Shown in pieces: positions 22,867-32,143 of a DNA stretch of 64,000 nucleotides; the stretch's first letter is position 1; every line of letters starts with the position of its first letter. The notes beneath the pieces are model-generated. The model did no database searches. It was not told where the DNA came from and saw only the letters and a list, made by a program, of their open reading frames with translations. Source of the DNA: Roseibium aestuarii (GTDB taxonomy: Bacteria > Pseudomonadota > Alphaproteobacteria > Rhizobiales > Stappiaceae); assembly GCF_008477545.1 (NCBI RefSeq), contig NZ_VORA01000002.1, forward strand, positions 496,001 through 560,000, given 5' to 3'. Both the position numbers and the translations under genes were made by a program.

Positions 22867-23424
22867 TCACGCCTCGTCGAAGAGCCCGGTGGCAAAGCCG
22901 TCAAGGCTCACCGTGTTCTTCTCGCGCTGATAGGCCTCCAGCTCCTCCGGCGTCTTGGCCTTTGACCAGTTGTCGAGAGACGGCCGTTCGCCGGAATAGT
23001 CGAAGAGCGGCACCCCATAGCCGCAGGAGGTCTGCACCAGATCCACGTCGATCCGCAGGATCTGCCGGGCGCCCGCCGGTTCCTCGCCGCCGAACCCGGA
23101 AGCAAGCAGGGCGTCATAGTCGCCCGTGCCCCGGTGCAGGGCGGTCGCCGACCCATAGATCCGTAGGATCTGGGGCGGCCCTTCCACCGCGCAGAACATG
23201 AGGGTGATGCGGTTGAGCTGGCGGATATGGGCCGCCGTCTCGTTGCTGCTGCCGGTCTGGTCCAGATAGGCAACCAGGTTCGGCCCGAGCACCCGGAACG
23301 CCGTGGCCGGACGGGGAGAGACATTCACCCGGCCGGTGGGCGCGGCACTCGCGGTGAAGAAGATGTGCTGACGCCCGATCCAGTCGATGTGCTGGTCGAG
23401 AAGAGCGGGAAACTGCTTGGCCAT
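22867..23424 (-). CDS. Pyridoxamine 5'-phosphate oxidase family protein
   Basis: A 185-aa FMN-binding split-barrel protein. Typical segments are HIFFTASAAPTGRVNVSPRP near residue 20, LVAYLDQTGSSNETAAHIRQLNRITLMFCA and PPQILRIYGSA. It is of the general PPOX type used as flavin- or F420/heme-linked reductases, not PdxH itself, whose substrate residues are absent. GGAGG lies 8 nt before the ATG at 23424. Substrate unknown; stands alone between two convergent/tandem units. Confidence 0.85.
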   Translation of the reverse strand: MAKQFPALLDQHIDWIGRQHIFFTASAAPTGRVNVSPRPATAFRVLGPNLVAYLDQTGSSNETAAHIRQLNRITLMFCAVEGPPQILRIYGSATALHRGTGDYDALLASGFGGEEPAGARQILRIDVDLVQTSCGYGVPLFDYSGERPSLDNWSKAKTPEELEAYQREKNTVSLDGFATGLFDEA

Positions 23425-23512
23425 GGCGCGAACCTCCGGGACGGATGGGCGCAAGAGTACGATTCTCACGCCGGTGCACAAGGCCGGATGCCGGATCCTC
23501 GGGCCCCGGGAT

Positions 23513-23543
23513 ACAAAAAAGGCGGAGCCTTTCGGCTCCGCCT
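23513..23543 (-). terminator. Rho-independent terminator of ettA
   Basis: Minus-strand stem GGCGGAGCC / GGCTCCGCC, GAAA loop, six Ts, 73 bp after the ettA stop. Confidence 0.93.
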
Positions 23544-23615
23544 CTTCCAGTCCTTGAAGTGCTGCGCCGTCCCCCTGGGCACGAAGCCTGAGGGCACACG
23601 CGCAGGCCGCATCCC

Positions 23616-25265
23616 TTAGCGGGTCAGCGGCTTGTACTTGATGCGGCGCGGGTCGGCTGCGTGAGCGCCGAGGCGACGGACCTTGTCCTTCTCGTAGTCT
23701 TCGAAGTTGCCTTCGAACCATTCCACGTGGCTGTCGCCCTCAAAGGCGAGCATATGCGTGGCAAGACGGTCGAGGAACATACGATCGTGCGAGATGACCA
23801 CGGCGCAGCCGGCGTAGTTTTCCAGCGCATCTTCGAGAGCGGCCAGGGTCTCGGTGTCGAGATCGTTGGTCGGCTCATCGAGGAGCAGAACGTTGGCGCC
23901 CTGCTTCAGGACCTTGGCAAGGTGCACGCGGTTGCGCTGACCACCGGAGAGGTCGCCCACCTTGGCCTGCTGAGCCGGGCCCTTGAAGTTGAAGGACGAG
24001 CAATAGGCACGGGAGTTGATTTCCTTGTCGTCGAGGTAGAGCACCTCGGCGCCGCCGGAGATTTCTTCCCAGACGTTGTTGCTCGGGTTCAGCGCATCGC
24101 GGGACTGGTCCACATAGCCCAGACGCACACTGTCGCCGACGATGACCTCACCGCTGTCCGGCTTTTCCTGACCGGTCAGCATCTTGAACAGGGTCGACTT
24201 GCCGGCGCCGTTCGGGCCGATCACGCCGACGATGCCGCCGCGCGGCAGCTTGAAGGACAGATCGTCGATCAGCAGGCGGTCGCCGAAGCCCTTGGAAACG
24301 TTCTTCACTTCGATGACGTTGGCGCCGAGGCGCTCGCCCACCGGAATGAGGATCTGTTCGATGGAGGGCATGCGCTCTTCCTGTGCGGAGAGCAGATCCT
24401 CGAAGGCGCGGATACGGGCCTTGGACTTGGTCTGGCGACCCTTGGGCGACATGCCCATCCACTCGCGCTCGCGGGCAATCGCCTTGGAGCGGGCCATGTT
24501 CTCGCGGCCTTCCTGCTCCATGCGCTTGGTCTTCTTCTCCAGGTAAGCGGAGTAGTTGCCTTCGTAGGGGATGCCCTGACCGCGGTCGAGCTCCAGGATC
24601 CAGCCGGTGACATTGTCCAGGAAGTAGCGGTCGTGGGTGATGATCAGCACGGAGCCCTTGAACTCGCGCAGGTGGCGTTCCAGCCAATGCACGGTTTCGG
24701 CGTCCAGGTGGTTGGTCGGCTCATCGAGCAGCAGCAGGTCCGGCTCGGAGAGCAACAGCTTGCAGAGCGCCACGCGGCGGCGTTCACCACCGGACAGGTT
24801 GGTCACGTCGGCGTCTTCCGGCGGGCAGCGCAGGGCTTCCATCGCCATCTCGACCTTGCTTTCGAGGTTCCACAGGTCTTCGGCGTCGATGATGTCCTGG
24901 AGCTTGGCGCCTTCCTCGGCGGTCTCGTCCGAGTAGTTCATCATCAGCTCGTTGTAACGGTCGACGATCGCCTGCTTGTGGGCGACGCCTTCCATCACGT
25001 TTTCCTTCACGGTCTTGGCCGGGTCCAGGTGCGGTTCCTGCGGCAGATAGCCGACCTTGGCGCCTTCGGCAGCCCAGGCTTCACCGGTATATTCCTTGTC
25101 GAGACCGGCCATGATCTTGAGCAGGGTCGACTTGCCGGCGCCGTTGGGACCCAGGATACCGATCTTGGCATCCGGGTAGAACGACAGGTGGATGTTGTCG
25201 AGAACCTTCTTGCCGTTATAGGCCTTGGAGAGGCCGTGCATGTGATAGATGAATTGGCGCGCCAT
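23616..25265 (-). CDS. ettA: Energy-dependent translational throttle protein EttA (ABC-F)
   Basis: ABC-F ATPase that binds the ribosomal E site and gates the first elongation step by ATP/ADP ratio. The 549-aa protein has two ABC domains, each with Walker A (GPNGAGKST) and signature ([11 protein letters not shown] and [11 protein letters not shown]), no membrane domain, and the linker plus arm insert typical of EttA ([24 protein letters not shown]). Length matches the family. The start ATG at 25265 gives the family N-terminus [14 protein letters not shown]. Monocistronic, ending in a strong terminator. Confidence 0.97.
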   Translation of the reverse strand: MARQFIYHMHGLSKAYNGKKVLDNIHLSFYPDAKIGILGPNGAGKSTLLKIMAGLDKEYTGEAWAAEGAKVGYLPQEPHLDPAKTVKENVMEGVAHKQAIVDRYNELMMNYSDETAEEGAKLQDIIDAEDLWNLESKVEMAMEALRCPPEDADVTNLSGGERRRVALCKLLLSEPDLLLLDEPTNHLDAETVHWLERHLREFKGSVLIITHDRYFLDNVTGWILELDRGQGIPYEGNYSAYLEKKTKRMEQEGRENMARSKAIAREREWMGMSPKGRQTKSKARIRAFEDLLSAQEERMPSIEQILIPVGERLGANVIEVKNVSKGFGDRLLIDDLSFKLPRGGIVGVIGPNGAGKSTLFKMLTGQEKPDSGEVIVGDSVRLGYVDQSRDALNPSNNVWEEISGGAEVLYLDDKEINSRAYCSSFNFKGPAQQAKVGDLSGGQRNRVHLAKVLKQGANVLLLDEPTNDLDTETLAALEDALENYAGCAVVISHDRMFLDRLATHMLAFEGDSHVEWFEGNFEDYEKDKVRRLGAHAADPRRIKYKPLTR

Positions 25266-25566
25266 GGGGCCTCGCGTCTCCGTCGTTTGAAATGGTCGGA
25301 TGTTCGTGAAATCTGGCCGGTCTTTTACGCGATGCGGAAGGTTCGGGCAATGGCGGGGGTGATTATTTCCCGGATCGTCAGGCCCCTCCCGAGACATGCC
25401 CCGGCAGCACTTGCCGGACTGGCATCCCGCGGATCCCCGATCGGGCCGGGGATGACGGGGAATGCGTGGCGGCACCGGGCCGAGTCCCCCTCCGCCGTTT
25501 TACGCATGACGCAGCGGCCGGAATGCCCTAACCATGAAGCAGAACCATCGGGAGGGGCACCATCAC
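25266..25566. other. Intergenic region between ettA and the GFA-type gene
   Basis: Divergent promoter region without a gene. It contains a small hairpin (ATCCCCG-N7-CGGGGAT, 25433-25453) inside the type of GGATCCCCG / GGGGATGAC sequence that also occurs in the repeats at 45829-46017. Confidence 0.5.
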
Positions 25567-26040
25567 ATGACCGGCATATCCTATCCCTTGCGCGGTGCGT
25601 GCCGCTGCGGGGACTGCGCCTTCGAGATCGGGTCAGACCCGCTGATCACCTCGGCCTGTCATTGCCGGGGCTGCCAGCAGATGAGCTCGGCGCCCTATTC
25701 GATCACCGCGATCATGCCGGGCGACGCCTTCCGCGTGACAAAGGGCGATCCGGTGCCCTGCGGCCTGAAGGGCGAGGCAATCCGGCACTTCGGCTGCCCC
25801 TCCTGCATGACATGGATGTTCACACGGCTCTCCTTCATGCCGGACGTCGTCAATGTCCGCTCCGTGCTGCTGGAAGATCCCCGCTGGACCCTGCCCTTCA
25901 TGGAGACACAGACGGCGGAACGGCTGGACTGGGCCCGCACACCGGCGAGCCACAGCTATGAACGCTTCCCCGCGCCCGAAGAGTTCCCTGCCCTGATCCA
26001 GGCCTTTGCCGCCGCAAGCAGGCGAGGCGCCGAGGGCTGA
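25567..26040 (+). CDS. GFA/CENP-V family zinc protein
   Basis: A 157-aa protein of the glutathione-dependent formaldehyde-activating enzyme family. The two zinc-site groups are visible: GACRCGDC and CHCRGC in the N-terminal part and FGCPSC in the middle. Most members are uncharacterised carbon-sulfur lyase-like or thiol-related enzymes, so formaldehyde activation is not assured. The ATG at 25567 is preceded by GGGAGGGG at 9 nt and is preferred over an ATG 33 nt upstream that lacks one. Confidence 0.88.
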   Translation: MTGISYPLRGACRCGDCAFEIGSDPLITSACHCRGCQQMSSAPYSITAIMPGDAFRVTKGDPVPCGLKGEAIRHFGCPSCMTWMFTRLSFMPDVVNVRSVLLEDPRWTLPFMETQTAERLDWARTPASHSYERFPAPEEFPALIQAFAAASRRGAEG

Positions 26041-26106
26041 GCCCCCGGATCGCCCCCACGGAACACCGCCCCCGACACGAGAAGACACGAGACGAGACCG
26101 CAGCGC

Positions 26107-26217
26107 ATGACCGACAAGAAGAAGCAGAAGAAGGGCCTCTCCTGGGGCGAGGTCCTTGTCATTGGATCGATCGTCATGGTCGGGCTCGCGATCTATTTCG
26201 GCCCGCCCCTCGGCTGA
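26107..26217 (+). CDS. Small single-pass membrane protein (36 aa)
   Basis: ATG to TGA frame encoding a lysine-rich N-terminus (MTDKKKQKKG) followed by one hydrophobic helix (WGEVLVIGSIVMVGLAIYFG) and a short PPLG end, which would place the N-terminus inside. The strong charge/hydrophobicity layout argues for a real microprotein. It starts 66 bp after the GFA-type gene and may share its transcript. Function unknown. Confidence 0.6.
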   Translation: MTDKKKQKKGLSWGEVLVIGSIVMVGLAIYFGPPLG

Positions 26218-26367
26218 GCCTTCCGCCCCAACACGGCACAGCACGGCACCGCCGGTTTGACGCTCCGGTGACCTTGCGGAGGGCTTCGGCCCTTCTCTAG
26301 GCTCGCGCTCAGCGTCCCGGCATGATTCCGCCTGGGGACGGCCAGAAAACATCAAAGGGAGGCCCAG

Positions 26368-27534
26368 ATGGACCACGCAGAGACAAACATCCCGAGTGCC
26401 CGCGACATTCTGCCGGAGGACGGAAACGCCCTTCTGGTCGGCCGGGTCTGGCGCCAGGATGTGGATGGCCCCTCCCCGGTTCTCGTGGAAGGTGACGTGC
26501 TGCGCGACCTGACCGGCCTTGCCCCCACCCTTTCCCAGCTGCTGGAGCTCGACGATCTCGCCACGCTTCTGGGCGAAGCCGACCGCTATCCGCAGATCGG
26601 GTCTCTCGACGCCTATCTTTCGGGCGAGGCCGGAAGCCTGCTCGCCCCTTGCGACCTGCAGGCGGTCAAGGCCGCAGGCGTCACCTTTGCCGACAGCATG
26701 CTGGAGCGGGTGATCGAGGAACAGGCCAAGGGCGATCCGGCCCGTGCCGATGCGATCCGCGAGCGGCTGAAACCGGTCATCGGCGAGAACCTGAAGGGCG
26801 TGAAGGCCGGCTCGCCGAAGGCGGCCGAGGTCAAGGCCCTGCTTCAGGACATGGGGCTCTGGTCGCAATATCTGGAGGTCGGCATCGGCCCGGATGCGGA
26901 AGTCTTCACCAAGTGCCCGCCCATGGCCGCCGTGGGCTGCGGCGCCTCCGTCGGCATTCACCCCATGTCCGACTGGAACAACCCTGAGCCGGAAGTGGTG
27001 CTTGCCCTGCGGTCCGATGGCACCATCGTCGGCGCGACCCTCGGCAATGACGTCAATCTGCGCGATGTGGAAGGCCGATCCGCGCTGCTGCTCGGCAAGG
27101 CCAAGGACAACAATGCCTCCTGCGCAATCGGCCCCTTCATCCGCCTCTTCGACGGGTCCTTCACCCTCGACACCCTGATGCAGCTGGAAGTGTCGCTGCG
27201 CGTGACCGGCGCCGACGACGGGTTCGAGATGACCGGCGTTTCGCGCATGGCCGCCATCAGCCGCACCCCCGCCGATCTGGCCTCCCAGACCCTGAACGCC
27301 CATCATCAGTATCCGGACGGGGCCATGCTCTTCCTGGGCACCATGTTTGCCCCCACCAAGGACCGCCGCGCGCCGGGTCAGGGCTTCACCCACGAGATCG
27401 GCGACCGGGTGGAGATCTCCGCTCCCGAACTCGGCCGGCTGGTGAATGTGGTGGACCACACCGACGCCATCGCCCCCTGGACCTTCGGCACCGGCGCGCT
27501 GCTGCGCAATCTGGCCCGACGCGGCCTTCTCTGA
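26368..27534 (+). CDS. Fumarylacetoacetate hydrolase family protein
   Basis: A 388-aa member of the FAH superfamily of metal-dependent hydrolases/dehydratases. The catalytic C-terminal region shows VGIGPDAEVFTKCPPMAAVG, the metal-binding acidic pair in NNPEPEVVLAL, GATLGNDVNLRDVEGRSALLLGKAKDNNASC and a closing GDRVEISAPELGRL. The long N-terminal extension is that of the sugar-acid catabolic branch (2-keto-3-deoxy acid dehydratase or diketo-acid hydrolase type), but the substrate cannot be fixed. GGGAGG precedes the ATG. It is followed by a 10-bp-stem hairpin. Confidence 0.88.
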   Translation: MDHAETNIPSARDILPEDGNALLVGRVWRQDVDGPSPVLVEGDVLRDLTGLAPTLSQLLELDDLATLLGEADRYPQIGSLDAYLSGEAGSLLAPCDLQAVKAAGVTFADSMLERVIEEQAKGDPARADAIRERLKPVIGENLKGVKAGSPKAAEVKALLQDMGLWSQYLEVGIGPDAEVFTKCPPMAAVGCGASVGIHPMSDWNNPEPEVVLALRSDGTIVGATLGNDVNLRDVEGRSALLLGKAKDNNASCAIGPFIRLFDGSFTLDTLMQLEVSLRVTGADDGFEMTGVSRMAAISRTPADLASQTLNAHHQYPDGAMLFLGTMFAPTKDRRAPGQGFTHEIGDRVEISAPELGRLVNVVDHTDAIAPWTFGTGALLRNLARRGLL

Positions 27535-27556
27535 CCACCTGTCCCTGACCGAACAG

Positions 27557-27588
27557 CGCTGACCGGGTTGATCACACTCCGGTCAGCG
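27557..27588 (+). terminator. Possible terminator hairpin after the FAH-family gene
   Basis: Perfect 10-bp stem CGCTGACCGG / CCGGTCAGCG with a 12-nt loop, 22 bp after the stop. It lacks a T run, so factor-independent termination is uncertain. Confidence 0.4.
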
Positions 27589-27636
27589 GCTCACAACACT
27601 CCCAAGGTGTCGCTTGACGCTGCCGCGCGGATGTGA

Positions 27637-27653
27637 ATAACCTGTTATATAAC
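27637..27653. promoter_or_regulatory. MarR-type operator candidate
   Basis: ATAAC-CT-GTTATATAAC contains the perfect palindrome GTTATATAAC (27644-27653) and a further inverted ATAAC half site, in an AT-rich spot 20 bp before the MarR-GNAT start. It probably overlaps the promoter of that gene. Confidence 0.5.
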
Positions 27654-27673
27654 TCGATATGAAGTGAGCTTCC

Positions 27674-28900
27674 ATGGACGACCTGATCCGCGACCTCGGT
27701 TACACCGCCCTCGGCACCCGGCTGAAGCGCATCGGTGACATCCTGCAGACCCAGACGCAGGTCATCCTGAACGCCCAGTGTCCGGATGCACCGCCCTCCA
27801 GCCATCATGCGATCCTCATGGCACTGCTGCGCCACGGGCCGCTCAGCATCGGGTCCCTGGCCCTTGCCCTGCGCCAGAGCCAGCCCGGCGTCAGCCGCAT
27901 GACCTCGAAACTGCTTGCCCTCGGCCTGGTTGAGAAGCAGCCCGACCCGCAGGACCAGCGCATTAGCCGCATGGCTCTGACGGATGCCGGACAGACCATG
28001 GCCGAGGGGCTGAACGCCGGCGCCTGGCAGCAGGTGAACCGGGCGGTGGCCGATGCGGTAAGCGAAGGCGAGGGAGATCTGCTCACACGCCTCGCCCGGC
28101 TGGAAGACGCGCTGGAGGCCCTGCCCCTCAGCCAGCGGCCGAAAATCGCAGCGCCACAAGAGACAGCGGCCCATCCGCTGGACGCGCCGGTCTGGCAGGC
28201 CCTCGTCAGCCGGCTGGATCGGCTGGCCCTGGGCGGACGTCTCGCTCGGCGCTTCGATCCGCAGGTCTCGCCCTTTGCCGCAAGCCTGGACGACACGTCG
28301 GAGGCCCTTGCCGCACTTGCGGCGCTGGTCTCCTCTCATCATCCGGAAGACCGGATCTTCCTCATGCAGGCCCGCCCCTGCACCGTGCCGGCAGGTCTGG
28401 AAACGGAGCTTACCGCTGAAGGCGTGCAGATGGTGAAGACGCGCCCGGCCGAGGGCCTGCCCCCCTGCGAAAACGAGATCCTACCCCTTTCGGCCGCGGA
28501 CGCGCCGGAGATGCTGGCCCTGGCCGAGCTGACGAAACCCGGCCCCTTCCGCCTGCGCACGCCGGAGATGGGCCGTTTCTGGGGTGTCCGCATCGACGGA
28601 CGCCTGGCAGCCATGGCCGGACAGCGGCTTTCCCTGCCCGGCTTCACCGAAATCAGCGGGGTCTGCACCCATCCGGACTTCCGGGGCCGGGGCCTTGCGG
28701 CCAGCCTGTCGGATTTCGTCGCCCAGCGCATTCTGGAGCGCGGCGACACGCCCTTCCTCCATGCCTGGGCGGACAATGACGGCGCCATCCGGCTCTACCG
28801 GAGGCTCGGCTTCGATCTGCGTGCGTCCATGCATGTGGCGGTGCTGCGGCGCGCCCAGGGCCCGCAGCTCTCCGCGACCGGCAGCGTCAGCGGTCCTTGA
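27674..28900 (+). CDS. MarR-type regulator fused to GNAT acetyltransferase
   Basis: A 408-aa fusion. Residues 30-145 are a MarR winged helix (ILMALLRHGPLSIGSLALALRQSQPGVSRMTSKLLALGLVEKQPDPQDQR). The C-terminal half (about 190-400) is an FR47-like GNAT domain with the acetyl-CoA motif GVCTHPDFRGRGLAASL and HAWADNDGAIRLYRRLGF. MarR-GNAT fusions are known, and the acetyltransferase part presumably modifies a small molecule that also affects DNA binding (inference). Palindromic half sites lie 20 bp upstream. The end overlaps the end of the convergent amine oxidase gene by 14 bp. Confidence 0.88.
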   Translation: MDDLIRDLGYTALGTRLKRIGDILQTQTQVILNAQCPDAPPSSHHAILMALLRHGPLSIGSLALALRQSQPGVSRMTSKLLALGLVEKQPDPQDQRISRMALTDAGQTMAEGLNAGAWQQVNRAVADAVSEGEGDLLTRLARLEDALEALPLSQRPKIAAPQETAAHPLDAPVWQALVSRLDRLALGGRLARRFDPQVSPFAASLDDTSEALAALAALVSSHHPEDRIFLMQARPCTVPAGLETELTAEGVQMVKTRPAEGLPPCENEILPLSAADAPEMLALAELTKPGPFRLRTPEMGRFWGVRIDGRLAAMAGQRLSLPGFTEISGVCTHPDFRGRGLAASLSDFVAQRILERGDTPFLHAWADNDGAIRLYRRLGFDLRASMHVAVLRRAQGPQLSATGSVSGP

Positions 28901-30206
28901 AGCCGTACCACCAGTAGGCGCCCTGCAGATAAAGCTGGCGCAGGGCGGGGAAGGGAAACTTCGAGAAGGGCTTGGCGATCACCGCAGGCAGATCCTTGCG
29001 CTCGATCTTGCCGAGGATCAGCTCCGCCACCTTCTCGCCCGACAGCGAGGCCATGGCGACGCCGCTGCCGTGATAGGCCATCGCGCCATAGACTCCGGGC
29101 ATGTCCGGAATGGGCCCCACATAGGCGCTCAGGTCGCGGGCAAGACACACGTGGCCGTGCCAGGAATGCTCGGTCTCCACATGGGCCCAGGCCGGGAACA
29201 TGCGCTCGAAGTCGGCGCGGCCGCGCTTCTGCATGGCCTTCAGCGCCTCGGGCAGCTCGAAGATGCCGCCCCGCGTGCCGAAGAGGAAACGGTTGTCCGG
29301 CATGAGCCGGAAATAATGCAGCAGGATCCGGGTGTCGGCGGCCATCACGTCGCTGGTCCAGCCTTGGGCGGAGAGTTCGTCCCCGCTCATCGGCCTTGTC
29401 ACCATCACGGAGGACATGACCGGCATCAACCGCCCGCCGATCCACTCCGGCACGCTCTCGCGGGTGTAGCCATTGCCTGCCATCACCACCCGCGACACCC
29501 GCACGCCGCCGAAGCGGGTGGACAGGCGCCAGTCGTCCCGCTCGCGGGCAATGCCGGTGACCTCCGTATGAGCATATATGCGCGCGCCCTTGCGCCGCAC
29601 GGCCTCCGCCAGCCCTTGCACGTATTTCATCGGATTGAGGGCAAAGCCGTGGGCCATGTGCAGCCCGCCGTGGAACTCCGGCCCGCTGATCCCCTCTTCC
29701 TCCAGCTCCTCGACGGAGAGCACCCGCGCGCCCAGACCGAACGTGTCGGAGAGAAAGGCCGCCTGCTCGGCAAAGCCGGCCGCATCGCTCGGGCGATGGG
29801 CCAGATACATCTCGCCGGCGGAGTGCCGGTCCACATCCATGCCGAACCGCTCGATCCGCTCGGCAACCGTGTCGATCGCCTCCAGCTGGTAGGAAACGAA
29901 GCGCTTCGCCTCATCCAGCCCATGCCGCGCGATGATCTGCCGCTCCGACAGCTTGCTGCCGCCGAAGCAGCAGAACCCGCCGTTGCGCCCCGATGCCCCC
30001 CATCCGACGCGGCGGGCCTCCAGCACGCAGACGGACGCCCCGGCCTCGGCCAGCCGGAGAGCCGCGCTCAACCCGGTGATGCCCCCGCCGATGACCGCCA
30101 CATCAAACACCGCCTCGCCCACGAGCTGGCGATCTTCCTTGATCGTCCCGACGCTGGCTTCCCAGAAACTGCCGACGGAAATGCTTTCCCGGTCGCCGAC
30201 GGTCAT
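28887..30206 (-). CDS. FAD-dependent amine oxidoreductase (PuuB-like), second copy
   Basis: A 439-aa DAO-fold flavoprotein. The FAD-binding motif is VAVIGGGITGLSAALRLAEAG (about residue 36) with VGWGASGRNGGF after it; the C-terminal YHGSGVAMASLSG completes the FAD site. It resembles gamma-glutamylputrescine oxidase PuuB and its paralog directly upstream (30209-31531), with which it shares general layout but moderate identity. Its ATG lies 2 bp after the stop of that gene (TGATCATG), so the two are coupled in one operon. Likely substrates are amines or N-methylated amino acids; not determinable. Confidence 0.85.
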   Translation of the reverse strand: MTVGDRESISVGSFWEASVGTIKEDRQLVGEAVFDVAVIGGGITGLSAALRLAEAGASVCVLEARRVGWGASGRNGGFCCFGGSKLSERQIIARHGLDEAKRFVSYQLEAIDTVAERIERFGMDVDRHSAGEMYLAHRPSDAAGFAEQAAFLSDTFGLGARVLSVEELEEEGISGPEFHGGLHMAHGFALNPMKYVQGLAEAVRRKGARIYAHTEVTGIARERDDWRLSTRFGGVRVSRVVMAGNGYTRESVPEWIGGRLMPVMSSVMVTRPMSGDELSAQGWTSDVMAADTRILLHYFRLMPDNRFLFGTRGGIFELPEALKAMQKRGRADFERMFPAWAHVETEHSWHGHVCLARDLSAYVGPIPDMPGVYGAMAYHGSGVAMASLSGEKVAELILGKIERKDLPAVIAKPFSKFPFPALRQLYLQGAYWWYGFKDR

Positions 30207-30208
30207 GA

Positions 30209-31531
30209 TCAGATCCCCAGCCGGTCGCGCAGGGCGAACCAGGTCATGGCCAGAATGAGGATCGGATGGCGTAGGGCAGACCCGCCCGGGAAGGCAGGAA
30301 GCTTCAGATCCGCAAAGGCGTCGAACCGCGCCGAGGTGCCATCCACCGCTTCCGCCAGCACCTTGCCCGCAAACGTCGCCATGGCCACCCCGTGGCCGGA
30401 ATAGCCGCCCGCGCTCAGCACATTGGGCGAAACGCGGGCGAAGTAGGGCATGCGCTTCACGGTGATGGCCAGCGTTCCGCCCCAGCCGTAATCCAGCCGC
30501 ACGTCCTTCAACTGGGGATAGATCTCGGTCATGGGCTTGCGCACGAAGGCCTTGAGGTCCTGCGGGAAGCGATAGCCATAGCTCTCCCCGCCGCCGAACA
30601 GCATGCGCCGATCCGCCGACAGACGGAAGTAGTTGATGACGAACTTGCTGTCGGCCACCGCCACATTGTCGCGAATGAGCCCGCGCGCGTCCGCCTCGCT
30701 CAGGGGTTCGGTGGCGACGATGAAATTGTTGATCGGCATCACATGGGCCGCCGTCTTGCGGTCGATGCCGCCCAGATAACCGTTACATGCAAGCACCAGA
30801 TGCCCGGCGCGCACGGAACCCGCCTCTGTCTTCACCACGACGCCGCCCGGCACCGTCTCGTACCCCGTCACCCGGCTGCGCTCGTGCAGGCGCGCGCCGG
30901 CTGCCTCCGCAGCAGCCCCGAGGCCCAGCGCCAGATTGAGCGGATGCAGATGGCCGGAGCCCATGTCGAGGGAGCCACCGTGATAGGCCGGAGAGCCAAC
31001 CATCTCGCGGACTTCCGCCTTGTCGACGAAGCGGACCTTGTCATAGCCGTAGACCGACTGGAGATGCTCCACGTAAGCCTTGGTCTCGGGCACGAAGCGG
31101 GGCTGGTGATCCGCATGCAGCACGCCGGGCCGATAGTCGCAATCAATGCCGTGACGGGCAATCAGGTCTATGGTCACATCCATGGACTGAAGCGCCAGAT
31201 CCCAGAGCACCCGGGCCTGATCCAGCCCGTGACGCTGTTCCAGCACGCTCTGGTCCACCCGCTGGCCCGTGCCCACCTGCCCCCCGTTGCGCCCCGAAGC
31301 GCCCCAGCCGATGCGGTTCGCCTCCAGCAGGATGACCGAGTGGCCGCGCTCGGCCAGATGCAGCGCCGTGGACAGACCCGTAAACCCGCCCCCGATGATG
31401 CAGACGTCGCAATGGGCCTCGCCGGCAAGGGCCGGATGATCGGTCACCCGGTTGGCGGTTGCCGCATAATAGGAGGCGGCATGCTCCCCCGGACGGTCGT
31501 TGGCGGTCAGCAGGTCAAGGGATGCAGGCAT
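30209..31531 (-). CDS. FAD-dependent amine oxidoreductase (PuuB-like), first copy
   Basis: A 440-aa protein of the gamma-glutamylputrescine oxidase type. The FAD motif VCIIGGGFTGLSTALHLAERG lies near residue 43, IGWGASGRNGGQVGTGQR follows, and YSGHGVAMATFAG near the end closes the flavin site. PuuB oxidises gamma-glutamylputrescine in putrescine breakdown, but no other puu gene is in the window, so a related amine is equally possible. First gene of a two-gene operon with the paralog at 28887-30206. GAGG lies 9 nt before the ATG. The hydrophobic C-terminus (HPILILAMTWFALRDRLG) may touch the membrane. Confidence 0.87.
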   Translation of the reverse strand: MPASLDLLTANDRPGEHAASYYAATANRVTDHPALAGEAHCDVCIIGGGFTGLSTALHLAERGHSVILLEANRIGWGASGRNGGQVGTGQRVDQSVLEQRHGLDQARVLWDLALQSMDVTIDLIARHGIDCDYRPGVLHADHQPRFVPETKAYVEHLQSVYGYDKVRFVDKAEVREMVGSPAYHGGSLDMGSGHLHPLNLALGLGAAAEAAGARLHERSRVTGYETVPGGVVVKTEAGSVRAGHLVLACNGYLGGIDRKTAAHVMPINNFIVATEPLSEADARGLIRDNVAVADSKFVINYFRLSADRRMLFGGGESYGYRFPQDLKAFVRKPMTEIYPQLKDVRLDYGWGGTLAITVKRMPYFARVSPNVLSAGGYSGHGVAMATFAGKVLAEAVDGTSARFDAFADLKLPAFPGGSALRHPILILAMTWFALRDRLGI

Positions 31532-31865
31532 GTCTCACGGCCTCGGATGTCGTCAGGGTCCGGTCGGATGAAGGTGCCCTGACAATTGACGCAAAGCCCT
31601 TGTGTTTCAAGACCAAACCGGCGGAATGTGACAGAATGCGCGAGGTTGCCTCTTTCCGTGCCAGAGTGACGCAAGGTCGCCACTTGCGATCTGCCGCCTT
31701 TCGCGCCACCTTGGCGCCAACCTGATCGACGGCCCGGACCGAGAGGCAGTCAACCGTCGGCGAGACCGGTCCACCCGCCTCCCGCGCGTGCCCCCTGACA
31801 GCTTCGCCTGAGGCTGCTCATGGCATGCCCGCCACCTTCCCCTTCCCGCTTCGGATCCCCGCAAG
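31532..31865. other. Divergent promoter region upstream of the PuuB-like operon
   Basis: No gene. It has a 6-bp inverted repeat CGCAAG-N7-CTTGCG at 31670-31688, possibly an operator, and two nearby TTGCGTCA copies on the minus strand. Confidence 0.45.
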
Positions 31866-32102
31866 ATGAAAGACGCTGAACACCCCTTCTTCCGCCCCCT
31901 CTGGCTGCGCATCGCCATTGTCGTGGCCTGTTCCGGCTGGGCCGCCTTCGAGTTTTCGATGGGCAACATGTCCTGGGGCTGGATCACCACCGCCGTCGCC
32001 GCCTACGGCGCCTGGACCTTCCTCATTGCCTACAAGCCCCCCCAGGACAGCAGCTCCCGGGACACGACCTCCCAGGACAAGGATCCCACAGAGCCCGAGT
32101 GA
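31866..32102 (+). CDS. Small membrane protein (DUF3329-like)
   Basis: A 78-aa protein with two predicted membrane helices (residues 13-31 and 36-55) and a polar, Ser/Asp-rich C-terminus. The start FFRPLWLRIAIVVACSGWAAFEF resembles alphaproteobacterial DUF3329 proteins of unknown function; assignment is by eye. It precedes the exported Cys-rich protein by about 40 bp on the same strand. Confidence 0.65.
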   Translation: MKDAEHPFFRPLWLRIAIVVACSGWAAFEFSMGNMSWGWITTAVAAYGAWTFLIAYKPPQDSSSRDTTSQDKDPTEPE

Positions 32103-32143
32103 ACTTTTGCTCCCCTTCCCCCTGCAGCCAGACGAGCGACGCC

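Noticed and set aside
23661-25961. Plus-strand frame of 766 codons across ettA and into the GFA-type gene
   Set aside because: Antisense to a complete ettA and out of frame with the zinc-motif GFA-type protein, which is the real plus-strand gene.
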